Assembly: GCA_903898725.1 (NCBI GenBank)
Contig: CAIUGQ010000621.1
Location: 1 to 15,725 of the forward strand
Source of the DNA: an uncultured Burkholderiales bacterium
GTDB taxonomy: Bacteria; Pseudomonadota; Gammaproteobacteria; Burkholderiales; Burkholderiaceae_E
Reading direction: 5' to 3'
Length of the DNA: 15,725 nt
How positions within the stretch are numbered: the stretch's first letter is position 1; every line of letters begins with the position of its first letter. The notes beneath the pieces were generated by a model. That model was not told the DNA's origin. It saw only the letters and a program-made list of their open reading frames with translations, and made no database searches. Made by a program: the position numbers and the translations under genes. Below are positions 7,549-13,913 of this stretch, piece by piece.

Positions 7549-8394
7549 TCAGGCGATGCGGTCGAGCCAGCGGGCGATCGTGCCCGCCACGGTGCGCCAG
7601 CGCCGCTCGAGCATCGGCACGTGCCCGACGCCCGGGACACACACCGGCTCGGCACCCCAGCGCGCGACGAGCTCGTCGAGGGCGGTCGGCGGGATCATGC
7701 CGTCCTGCTCGCCGTGAAGCGCCAGCATCGGCACGCCGTCGGCGCGACCGCTGGCGCCCCCCATCGGTGCCCAGGTCATCTCCCACAGCGCCCGGCCCGA
7801 CTCGCGGCCGAGCATGCGCGCCAGCGCGCGGTCATGGTCACCCTCGCCATCGGCCGGCAGCGGGTCGTGCGCCAGCAGGTCGATCAGGCCGCGTCCGTCG
7901 CGCGATCCGAGCGCCACCTGCATCAGGCTGCCGAGCGCCTGCGGACGGCGCAGCGCCATCCGGGACACCGAGGCGAGCAGCCCGCCCGGCGGCACGCTCG
8001 ACAGGAGCACTGCCGCGCGCGGCTGGGTGCCTCGTGCCAGGAGCCGCTGCAGCACGAGGCCGCCCATCGACGATCCGAACACCACCGCGGGACGCCCGAT
8101 CGCGTCGAGGGCACGCACCACGTCGCTGCCGTAGTCGTCCAGCCCGTAGGCGTCGAGGAGCGGCGCGCCGTCGCTGCCGCCGTGCCCGCGCAGGGACAGC
8201 GCGTGCACGTCGTGGCCACGGGCGGCGAAGAACGGCATGAAGGTGCGCATCCAGCTGCCGGCGTGGGTGTAGGCGCCGTGCACCATCAGGATGGGCGGGC
8301 GGGCCGGCTCGCGGGCCCGCAGGCTGAGCAGTTCGAGCCGGGGCTGCCAGGGCGCCTGCAGGGAGTCGACGGCGAGCTCGGGGAGGGCGGCCAT
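7549..8394 (-). CDS. Alpha/beta hydrolase
   Basis: This 281-aa protein has an alpha/beta-hydrolase fold with a complete catalytic triad. The nucleophile elbow is GSSMGG with Ser109, the acid is Asp231 in LHGEQDGMIPP, and the base is His258 in GVGHVPM. The oxyanion-hole loop is HGAYTHAGSW (39-48), and LRGHGGSDG (68-76) is the usual strand-4 region. No signal peptide is visible, so it is probably cytoplasmic. Substrate could be an ester, lipid or thioester, and the sequence does not tell. I chose the ATG at 8394 (MAALPELAV). A GTG at 8466 would add 24 residues (MHCITPARPG...) that look unlike the family, and neither start has a good ribosome binding site. It stands alone: 111 bases from the reductase downstream and 129 bases from the TraB-like gene upstream. 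Confidence 0.88.
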   Translation of the reverse strand: MAALPELAVDSLQAPWQPRLELLSLRAREPARPPILMVHGAYTHAGSWMRTFMPFFAARGHDVHALSLRGHGGSDGAPLLDAYGLDDYGSDVVRALDAIGRPAVVFGSSMGGLVLQRLLARGTQPRAAVLLSSVPPGGLLASVSRMALRRPQALGSLMQVALGSRDGRGLIDLLAHDPLPADGEGDHDRALARMLGRESGRALWEMTWAPMGGASGRADGVPMLALHGEQDGMIPPTALDELVARWGAEPVCVPGVGHVPMLERRWRTVAGTIARWLDRIA

Positions 8395-8484
8395 GGGGCG
8401 GGGTCCATCGTAGGTCTTTGCAAGAGCATCGGCCCGCCCCGGACGCGCAGGAGTGATGCAGTGCACGCCAGGCCCCCGGCGGTC

Positions 8485-8523
8485 GGCGCGGGGCGCCGGA
8501 TGGCACGCCCCGACGGGTGCGCC
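8485..8523 (-). terminator. GC-rich hairpin after the TraB-like gene, possible terminator
   Basis: Immediately after the TraB-like stop codon (minus strand) lies an imperfect hairpin. The outer arms are GGCGC (8485-8489) and GCGCC (8519-8523), and the inner 7-bp stem is CGGGGCG (8489-8495) with CGCCCCG (8506-8512). There is no T-run after it, so if it ends transcription it is not a classic intrinsic terminator. This is a weak call. Confidence 0.25.
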
Positions 8524-9420
8524 TCAGCCCGGGCGCAACGCCTCGGCCAGCCGCTGCACGTCGATGCCGCGACGCGTCAGCGCCTGCTGCAGCGCGTCGG
8601 GGCCGGCCAGGTGCAGGGCACCGACCAGCGCCATGCCCGGACCCGGCTCGTCGAGCGCACCCGCCAGCGCGTCGGCCATCGCGTCGTCGCGGTCGGCGAA
8701 CAGCCGCGTGCGCAGCGCCGCCAGCGCGCCTTCGGGGGGATAGGCGAAGTCCTTGAGCGCCGCGAGCTCGGCGAGGTCGCCGCGACGCCAGGCATCGACG
8801 ATCCGGACATAGGTGCGCGACTGCGCGTCGCGGTGGGCGAGCCGCAGCGCGAGCGCCGCATCCTGCTCGTCGAGCGGGCCGCCCGCGAAGGCCGCCACCT
8901 GTGCCTCGGCGGTCTCCATCTCGACGATCGGCAGCCCGCGTGCGCGGGCACGCCGGATCAGGTGAAGCTCGACGCCGTCGCGCGGGTCCGCGCCGAAGCG
9001 CTGGTCGTCCGCGTCGGGCAGCAGCAGCGCCAGCGCCCAGGGCTGCAGCCGCTGCAGCTCGCGCAGCGTCCACGGCTGCTGGTGGAGCGTGCGGCGCAGT
9101 GCCCGCAGGGTCTCGGGGCGCAGCACCGTCGCCAGGGTGGCCCCGGCGGGCAGCAGCGCCCGCGCGGTCGCGGCCGCGCGGATCTCCGTGGCGCGTCCGT
9201 CGGTGTCGATCTCGACGATCAGGCGGCGTGCCGCGTCGAAGGCCTGCTCGATCGACTCGGGCAAGGGGTAGAAGCGCGACAGCCCGGCGTGCACCGTCCC
9301 CAGCAGGACGATGCGCCCGGGGGCACCGGGGCGCGAGAGCGCGAAGGCCGGCGGCGCATAGGTGAAGCCGGGCAGGCTTCGGTACGCGCAGCCGGCCGCG
9401 AGCGTCGCGGCCGCGAGCAC
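8524..9420 (-). CDS. TraB/GumN family protein, probable lipoprotein
   Basis: The product has the two hallmark motifs of the TraB/GumN family: GTVHAG (41-46) after a short strand, and GALHLAG (267-273) near the C-terminus. The fold is thought to be related to Tiki/EreA-type metal-dependent hydrolases, but bacterial function is largely uncharacterised. Length is about 298 aa, normal for the family. The N-terminus reads MLAAATLAAGC, a lipobox (LAAGC) with no charged region before it. In the same frame directly upstream are codons for ARRGLLRAG, a fitting signal-peptide n-region. The frame stays open to a TGA at 9532-9534, but no ATG, GTG or TTG occurs upstream of 9420; only CTG codons at 9432 and 9435 could serve. 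I give the GTG at 9420 as start with reservation. It is the last gene of a probable four-gene operon, 40 bases after the acylase stop. Confidence 0.85.
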   Translation of the reverse strand: MLAAATLAAGCAYRSLPGFTYAPPAFALSRPGAPGRIVLLGTVHAGLSRFYPLPESIEQAFDAARRLIVEIDTDGRATEIRAAATARALLPAGATLATVLRPETLRALRRTLHQQPWTLRELQRLQPWALALLLPDADDQRFGADPRDGVELHLIRRARARGLPIVEMETAEAQVAAFAGGPLDEQDAALALRLAHRDAQSRTYVRIVDAWRRGDLAELAALKDFAYPPEGALAALRTRLFADRDDAMADALAGALDEPGPGMALVGALHLAGPDALQQALTRRGIDVQRLAEALRPG

Positions 9421-9460
9421 GCCGGCCCGCAGCAGGCCGCGACGTGCCGCGGGGCCGGGC

Positions 9461-11071
9461 TCAGAACGCCGCGGCGTGCCCGTCGCGGCGGCTGTCGCTG
9501 GCGGCGACGTAGCCGTCCTCGATCGAGTCGGTCATGCGCCAGATGAACTGGCCGGAGCCGAAGTCCATGTACGGGTCGGCGACCGGCGCGAGGTTGTGTC
9601 CCATCGCGCGCAGCGCCTCGACCACCTCCGGCTCCATCGTCGACTCGACGTCCAGATCGAGTCCGCGATTGACCTTCCAGCGCGGCGCATCGCAGGCCGC
9701 CTGCGGGTTCTGGCGATAGTCGAGCATGCGGACCAGCGTCTGCATGTGACCCTGCGGCTGCATGTTCCCGCCCATCACGCCGAAGCTCATCTGCGGCTTG
9801 CCGTCCTTCGTCAGGAACGCGGGGATGATGGTCTGGAACGGCCGCTTGCCCGGGGCGACGACGTTCGGGTGTGCCGGGTCGAGCGAGAAGCAGTGGCCGC
9901 GGTTCTGCAGCGACACGCCGGTGCCGGGCACCACGACGCCCGAGCCGAAGCCCATGTAGTTCGACTGGATGAAGCTGACCATCCGGCCTTCCGAGTCGGC
10001 CGCGGTCAGGTAGATGGTGCCGCCCGGGGGCGGCATGCCGTGCGAGAAGCTGGTCGCGCGGTCGCGGCTGATCAGCTTCGCGCGCTCGGCGAGGTAGGCC
10101 GGGTCGAGCAGCTGGGCGGGCGTCACCTTCATGTGCCGGATGTCGGCGACATGCGCGTAGACGTCGGCGAAGGCGACCTTCATCGCCTCGATCTGCAGGT
10201 GGCGGCTCTCGGCGGAGTCCGGCGGCAGCGAGCCGATGTCGAAGTGCTTCAGGATGCCCAGCGCGATCAGTGCGGCGATGCCCTGGCCGTTCGGCGGGAT
10301 CTCGTGCAGGCGGTGGCCGCCGTAGTCCATGCCGATCGGGTCGACCCAGTCGATCGAGTAGCCGGCGAGGTCGGCCGCGCTCATCGAGCCCCCGTTGGCG
10401 GCGGCGTGCGCGACCAGCTTCGCGGCGGTCTCGCCTTCGTAGAAGTCGCGGCCCTTGGTGGCGGCGATGCGGCGCAGCGTGCCCGCCGCGCCCTGCAGCA
10501 CGAAGCGCTCGCCGTACTCGGGTGCGCGGCCGCGCGGCAGGAAGTGCTCGGCGAAGCCCGGCTGGTCCTTGAGGATGTCGACGTGCGCGTCCCACTTGCG
10601 CTTGACGATCGTCGACACGTTGTAGCCCTGCTCGGCGTACTCGATCGCCGGCTGCAGGCACTGCTCGAACGACAGTCGGCCGAACTTCTCGTGCAGCGCC
10701 GCCCAGCCGGCGACGCAGCCCGGCACCGTCACGGTGTCCCAGCCGCGCAGCGGATAGACCCCGCCGTGCTTGCGCTTGAAGTACTCGACGTCCCAGGCCG
10801 CGGGCGCCGTGCCCGACGCGTTCAGGCCGTGGAGCTTCTGGCCGTCCCAGACGATGGCGAACGCGTCCGAACCCAGTCCGTTGGAGCACGGCTCGGTCAG
10901 GGTGAGGGTCGAGGCCGCGGCCACGATCGCGTCGATCGCGTTGCCGCCGGCGGCGAGCATCCGCAGGCCGGCCTGCGCGGCCAGCGGCTGCGAGGTGGCG
11001 ACCACGTTGCGGGCGAAGACCGGCGTGCGGACCGTCGGGTAGGGGTTGTTCCAGTCGAAGTTCGTGGTCAT
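9461..11071 (-). CDS. Gamma-glutamyltransferase family protein (YwrD-like acylase)
   Basis: This 536-aa protein is an Ntn-hydrolase of the gamma-glutamyltransferase family, made as a proenzyme and expected to cleave itself before a threonine. That residue appears to be Thr352 (GGTIYLTAAD, aligned with E. coli TTHYSVVD), giving subunits of about 351 and 185 residues. The large-subunit region keeps AGGNAIDAIVA (41-51), but the segment that in classic enzymes carries the glutamate-binding Arg reads LHGLNASGTAPAAW (80-93), without that Arg. The small subunit has GVMGGNMQPQGH instead of GSPGG. There is no signal peptide. These traits match the cytoplasmic YwrD-like branch rather than periplasmic glutathione-degrading Ggt. 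True substrate is unknown; an amidase or acylase acting on a non-glutamyl amide is possible. The ATG at 11071 lies 30 bases after the HAD gene and lacks a good ribosome binding site. Confidence 0.92.
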   Translation of the reverse strand: MTTNFDWNNPYPTVRTPVFARNVVATSQPLAAQAGLRMLAAGGNAIDAIVAAASTLTLTEPCSNGLGSDAFAIVWDGQKLHGLNASGTAPAAWDVEYFKRKHGGVYPLRGWDTVTVPGCVAGWAALHEKFGRLSFEQCLQPAIEYAEQGYNVSTIVKRKWDAHVDILKDQPGFAEHFLPRGRAPEYGERFVLQGAAGTLRRIAATKGRDFYEGETAAKLVAHAAANGGSMSAADLAGYSIDWVDPIGMDYGGHRLHEIPPNGQGIAALIALGILKHFDIGSLPPDSAESRHLQIEAMKVAFADVYAHVADIRHMKVTPAQLLDPAYLAERAKLISRDRATSFSHGMPPPGGTIYLTAADSEGRMVSFIQSNYMGFGSGVVVPGTGVSLQNRGHCFSLDPAHPNVVAPGKRPFQTIIPAFLTKDGKPQMSFGVMGGNMQPQGHMQTLVRMLDYRQNPQAACDAPRWKVNRGLDLDVESTMEPEVVEALRAMGHNLAPVADPYMDFGSGQFIWRMTDSIEDGYVAASDSRRDGHAAAF

Positions 11072-11101
11072 CGGGAGGATTCCGGGAAGGGAGAGGATCG
11101 G

Positions 11102-11812
11102 TCAGCAGCCCAGACGATCGGCCAGATCGTCGAAGCCGGTACTCGTGATGTCGAAGCGGTCGCCCTCGCGCGGCACGTCGCCGCGACGCTGCGGGCCGAA
11201 CTCGAGCGGGCGGTCGACGTAGGCGGTGCGCAGCCCGCAGGCCGCTGCGGCGCGCAGGTCCGCAGCGTGCGCGGCGACCATCATGACCTGCGCCGGCGCG
11301 ACATCGAAGGTGTCGGCCACCCCGAGGTAGGCGCCCGGCTCGGGCTTGTACGCACGGTACACCTCGGCGGACAGCACGCAGTCCCATGGCAGAGCGGCGC
11401 GCTTGGCCATCCGGGTGAGCAGGCCGACGTTGCCGTTCGACAGCGGGGTGATCACGAAACGCGATTTCAGCCGGGCGAGTCCGGCACGCGCCTCGGGCCA
11501 CGGATCGAGCCGATGCCAGGCGAGGTTGAGCGTGACCCGCGCCGGTTCGTCGAGGCGGTCGGCCACGCCGAATGCCGCCAGCGTCGCGTCGAGGTTCTCG
11601 CGATGCAGCACGTCCAGCCGCACCCAGGGCCGCTCGCCGCTGCGCACCGCCTGCATCGCCGGCTGGTAGCGGCTGCGCCAGGCGTCGGCGAACGCGCCGC
11701 CGTCGACACCGAGTCCGAGCGCGTCCACCTCGCGGGCGATGCTGCCGCGCCAGTCGACCACGGTGCCGAACACGTCGAACGCGAGGACCTGGACCTCGTC
11801 GAATGCGGCCAT
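11102..11812 (-). CDS. Haloacid dehalogenase type II-like HAD hydrolase
   Basis: This 236-aa HAD-superfamily hydrolase resembles (S)-2-haloacid dehalogenases. The nucleophile is Asp13 in FDVFGTVVDW (12-21). Motif II is SNGN (Ser125-Asn126), motif III is YKPEPGAY with Lys156, and the acidic motif is AAHAADLRAA with His182 and Asp185. In characterised dehalogenases the last region reads SSNxxD. The AAHxxD form is common in annotated family members whose dehalogenase activity has not been shown, so phosphatase or another hydrolase activity is possible. The ATG at 11812 is preceded by AGGAG (11819-11823) at six bases. The gene lies 22 bases after the LysE-type exporter and 30 bases before the acylase, so it is probably co-transcribed with both. 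It has no signal peptide and should be cytoplasmic. Confidence 0.9.
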   Translation of the reverse strand: MAAFDEVQVLAFDVFGTVVDWRGSIAREVDALGLGVDGGAFADAWRSRYQPAMQAVRSGERPWVRLDVLHRENLDATLAAFGVADRLDEPARVTLNLAWHRLDPWPEARAGLARLKSRFVITPLSNGNVGLLTRMAKRAALPWDCVLSAEVYRAYKPEPGAYLGVADTFDVAPAQVMMVAAHAADLRAAAACGLRTAYVDRPLEFGPQRRGDVPREGDRFDITSTGFDDLADRLGC

Positions 11813-11818
11813 GGCCGT

Positions 11819-11823
11819 CTCCT
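11819..11823 (-). promoter_or_regulatory. Ribosome binding site of the HAD gene
   Basis: AGGAG on the minus strand, six bases before the ATG at 11812, within the 22-base gap after the LysE-type gene. It fixes the start of the HAD gene. Confidence 0.7.
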
Positions 11824-11834
11824 GGTGATGGGGG

Positions 11835-12527
11835 TCAGCGATCGGCGAGCGCCAGGCGCAGGCCGAGGCCGATGAAGAGGGCGCCGATCGCGCGGGGCAG
11901 CGCGCGGGCGACGAGCGCGGCCACGCGCCGCCAGCCGCGGTCGGCGGGACGGCTGCGCAGGGAGGCGGCCGCCGCGGCGGTCAGTGTCCCGACGGCACCG
12001 GTCACCAGCGTGCCGTTGGCGACGAACACCGCGCCCAGCGCGATGAACGCCAGCGCGGGCCGAGGCGAGGCCGGATCGATGAACTGCGGCACAAAGGCCA
12101 GGAAGAAGAGCGCCACCTTGGGGTTGAGCACCGAGACCAGGACGGCGTCGCGAAAGATCGGACCGGCGCGGCGCGCGGGCGTCGGATCGGCTGCGTGCGG
12201 GACGTGCAGGGCGTGCGTGGCGGTGACCGGCGCATCGCGCGCGAGCAGCAGCTTCAGGCCCAGCCAGACCAGCCACGCTGCCCCGACCAGCTTCAGCACC
12301 CCGAACGCGGCGGCCGATGTCGCGATCAGCGCGGACACGCCGAGCGCACCCAGGGTCACATGGACCAGTCCGCCCGCGCCGATGCCGAGCGCAGCGATCC
12401 AGCCGGCCCGCGCGCCGTGCAGACCGGCCTGCGTCGACGTGTAGACGAGGTCCGGCCCGGGCGTGAGGTTCAGCAGCAGGCCGGCGGCGACGAACGCGCC
12501 CAGGTGCAGGATGCCCAGCGGTTCCAT
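11835..12527 (-). CDS. LysE/RhtB family amino-acid exporter
   Basis: This is a 230-aa inner-membrane protein of the LysE/RhtB exporter family with about six hydrophobic segments. The N-terminal signature LNLTPGPDLVYT (19-30) and the following GLHGARAGWIAALGIGAGGLVH are typical. VSVLNPKVALFFLAFVPQFI in the middle is the second conserved block. Family members export amino acids such as lysine, homoserine or threonine, or similar small amines; the substrate cannot be read from the sequence. It is the first gene of a probable operon with the HAD protein, the acylase and the TraB-like lipoprotein. One reading is that the acylase releases an amino acid or amine that the exporter removes. The ATG at 12527 is chosen from the family-typical N-terminus. 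It is divergent from the aldolase gene across 61 bases. Confidence 0.92.
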   Translation of the reverse strand: MEPLGILHLGAFVAAGLLLNLTPGPDLVYTSTQAGLHGARAGWIAALGIGAGGLVHVTLGALGVSALIATSAAAFGVLKLVGAAWLVWLGLKLLLARDAPVTATHALHVPHAADPTPARRAGPIFRDAVLVSVLNPKVALFFLAFVPQFIDPASPRPALAFIALGAVFVANGTLVTGAVGTLTAAAAASLRSRPADRGWRRVAALVARALPRAIGALFIGLGLRLALADR

Positions 12528-12536
12528 GGCGCGGCG

Positions 12537-12542
12537 AGTCTA
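12537..12542 (-). promoter_or_regulatory. Candidate -10 of the LysE-type operon
   Basis: TAGACT on the minus strand (4 of 6 to TATAAT) lies nine bases before the ATG at 12527. A start point seven bases downstream would leave a leader of only about three bases. It overlaps the third copy of the 10-mer CGGCGAGTCT (12532-12541). No clear -35 is visible. Confidence 0.35.
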
Positions 12543-12573
12543 GCAGAGGGTCCGATCCCCGCCCGTTCGCCGA

Positions 12574-12582
12574 TGCTATGCT
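12574..12582 (+). promoter_or_regulatory. Candidate extended -10 promoter of the class II aldolase gene
   Basis: TGCTATGCT fits an extended -10 (TG, one base, then TATGCT at 12577-12582). The expected start point, about seven bases later, falls on or next to the A of the aldolase ATG at 12589. The only purine run before the ATG is GGAA at 12583-12586, a poor ribosome binding site, so a leaderless transcript is plausible. Confidence 0.4.
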
Positions 12583-12588
12583 GGAACG

Positions 12589-13230
12589 ATGACCGAGGAC
12601 TCCCTGCGCGACCGCATCGCGACGGTCGCCCGCTCCCTGTACGACCGCGGCCTGACCCATGGCAGCACGGGCAACATCAGCGCACGGCTGCCCGACGGCC
12701 GCTGGCTGGTGACGCCGACCGGCTCGAGCTTCGGCTCGCTGGATCCGGTCCGCATCAGCCTGCTCGACGAGGCCGGTACACTGCTGGCCGGCGACCGTCC
12801 GTCGAAGGAGACCTTCCTGCACCGTGCGATGTACCGCGAGCGGCCGCGTGCCGGCGCCGTCGTCCATCTGCATTCGACCCATTCGGTCGCGGTGTCGGTG
12901 CTCGCCGACGTCGACCCGGCCGACGTGCTGCCGCCCCTGACCGCGTACTACGTGATGCGGATCGGCACGCTGCCGCTGGTCCCGTACCACCCGCCGGGCG
13001 ACCCGGCGCTCGCCGACGCGGTCGCCGCCTTCGCCACGCGTCATCACGCGGTGCTGCTCGCCAATCACGGTCCCGTCGTCGCCGGCAGCAGCCTCGAGGC
13101 CGCCACCGATGCCGTCGAGGAGCTCGAGGCCACCGCGCGACTGTTCCTGACGCTCAACGGACGGGCGTGCCGCTGCCTCGGCTGCGACGAGGTCGAGACG
13201 CTGCGCAGCCGCTTCCCCGTCGACTGCTGA
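12589..13230 (+). CDS. Class II aldolase/adducin family protein, OtnC-like
   Basis: This 213-aa protein belongs to the class II (zinc) aldolase/adducin family. Its closest recognisable relatives are YgbL/OtnC, 3-oxo-tetronate 4-phosphate decarboxylases of acid-sugar catabolism. Evidence is LTHGSTGNISAR (22-33), VTPTGSSFGSLDP (41-53), the catalytic Glu74 in PSKETFLH, the metal ligands His93 and His95 in HLHSTHSVAVS, and His160 in ANHGPVVAG. Fuculose- or ribulose-phosphate aldolases and methylthioribulose dehydratase are more distant alternatives. In known pathways OtnC works with a DUF1537 kinase (OtnK), an isomerase (OtnI) and a 3-hydroxyisobutyrate dehydrogenase-type enzyme. Only a member of the last family is present here, about 5 kb away on the other strand. 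The ATG at 12589 matches the family N-terminus. The gene seems to be transcribed alone. Confidence 0.88.
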   Translation: MTEDSLRDRIATVARSLYDRGLTHGSTGNISARLPDGRWLVTPTGSSFGSLDPVRISLLDEAGTLLAGDRPSKETFLHRAMYRERPRAGAVVHLHSTHSVAVSVLADVDPADVLPPLTAYYVMRIGTLPLVPYHPPGDPALADAVAAFATRHHAVLLANHGPVVAGSSLEAATDAVEELEATARLFLTLNGRACRCLGCDEVETLRSRFPVDC

Positions 13231-13257
13231 GGCGGCCGGCCGGCACCGGGCCGCCCC

Positions 13258-13285
13258 ATCGGGCGACCCGATCGCGGCGATCGGG
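13258..13285 (+). promoter_or_regulatory. Two overlapping, mutually exclusive hairpins between aldolase and dps
   Basis: Three alternating arms occur in a row: ATCGGG (13258-13263), CCCGATCG (13267-13274) and CGATCGGG (13278-13285). The first two form a 6-bp stem with loop CGA; the last two form a perfect 8-bp stem with loop CGG. They share the middle arm, so only one can form at a time. Just upstream another 7-bp stem pairs GGCGGCC (13231-13237) with GGCCGCC (13249-13255), right after the aldolase stop. None has a T-run. They may help end aldolase transcription, stabilise its 3' end, or act as a DNA palindrome for a protein. Confidence 0.45.
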
Positions 13286-13393
13286 AACATCCGTTGGCGC
13301 GGCGCGTCCGGCTTGACGGACACTTCGGACATCGCGGCGGGCGCCGACAGCCGAGTCCGACGCCGCATGACATCCTCGACCGAACGAACACCG

Positions 13394-13400
13394 AAAGGAG
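13394..13400 (+). promoter_or_regulatory. Ribosome binding site of dps
   Basis: AAAGGAG with a seven-base spacer to the ATG at 13408. This strong site decides the dps start against an in-frame ATG at 13294, which would add 38 residues with no resemblance to Dps. Confidence 0.85.
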
Positions 13401-13407
13401 CTTCACC

Positions 13408-13893
13408 ATGGCCACCGTCCAGCCCCCCCGATTCGACATCGGCATCGACGACGCACACCGCGAACGCATCGCCCAGGGCCTGTCGCGGCTGCTCGCCGAC
13501 AGCTTCCGGCTCTACCTGAAGACCCACAACTACCACTGGAACGTCACCGGCCCGATGTTCCAGACGCTGCATGTGATGTTCATGCAGCAGTACACCGAGG
13601 AGTGGACCGCGCTCGACCAGATCGCCGAGCGGATCCGCGCGCTCGGCGTGGTCGCCCCCGGCACCTCGGCGCAGTTCGCCGAACTGTCGTCGATCCCGGA
13701 CGACACCAGCGTGCCGAACGCGCAGGAGATGATCCGCAACCTCGTCGAGGGCCAGCAGACCGTCGCACGCACCGCGCGCGAGGTCTTCCGTCATGCCGAC
13801 GAGGCCAACGACCAGCCGACCTGCGACCTGCTCACGCAGCGCATGGACATCCACGAGAAGAACGCCTGGATGCTGCGCAGCCTGCTGGCCTGA
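13408..13893 (+). CDS. dps: Dps-family DNA-binding ferritin-like protein
   Basis: Dps forms a hollow dodecamer that oxidises and stores iron using hydrogen peroxide and, in many species, binds and protects DNA in stress or stationary phase. The 161-aa length is typical. The inter-subunit ferroxidase residues are all present: His43 in HNYHWNVTGP, His55 in TLHVM, and Asp70 and Glu74 in EEWTALDQIAERIRALG. The N-terminus (MATVQPPRFDIGID) is short and has no lysine cluster like that of E. coli Dps, so DNA binding by the same route is uncertain. The strong AAAGGAG ribosome binding site fits a highly expressed protein. The 177-base upstream gap has a TTGACG (13313-13318) but no matching -10. A strong terminator follows the stop. 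Confidence 0.94.
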   Translation: MATVQPPRFDIGIDDAHRERIAQGLSRLLADSFRLYLKTHNYHWNVTGPMFQTLHVMFMQQYTEEWTALDQIAERIRALGVVAPGTSAQFAELSSIPDDTSVPNAQEMIRNLVEGQQTVARTAREVFRHADEANDQPTCDLLTQRMDIHEKNAWMLRSLLA

Positions 13894-13913
13894 GCCGGGC
13901 GCTGTCGGGAAAA

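Noticed and set aside
8395..8466. Extended start (GTG at 8466) for the alpha/beta hydrolase
   Set aside because: The added 24 residues look non-conserved, there is no ribosome binding site, and the ATG at 8394 gives a normal fold start.
6337..9546. A plus-strand open frame of more than 1,000 codons opposite the reductase, hydrolase and TraB-like genes
   Set aside because: Its translation is Arg/Ala/Gly/His-rich with no recognisable domain, and the opposite strand has clear conserved proteins. It is a by-product of high GC at third positions.
9362..11875. A plus-strand open frame of about 840 codons opposite the acylase and HAD genes
   Set aside because: It is antisense to two well-supported genes and has compositionally skewed, non-family protein sequence.
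13313..13318. TTGACG as the dps -35 box
   Set aside because: The hexamer 17 bases downstream is GGCGGG, which is no -10, so I did not list it as a promoter.
13294..13407. N-terminal extension of Dps from an upstream in-frame ATG
   Set aside because: The extra 38 residues do not resemble Dps, and the AAAGGAG site sits correctly before the ATG at 13408.
11467..13854. A minus-strand open frame of about 800 codons spanning the dps, aldolase and LysE regions
   Set aside because: It crosses several genes on both strands, including the strong dps and aldolase motifs, and shows no conserved motif of its own.
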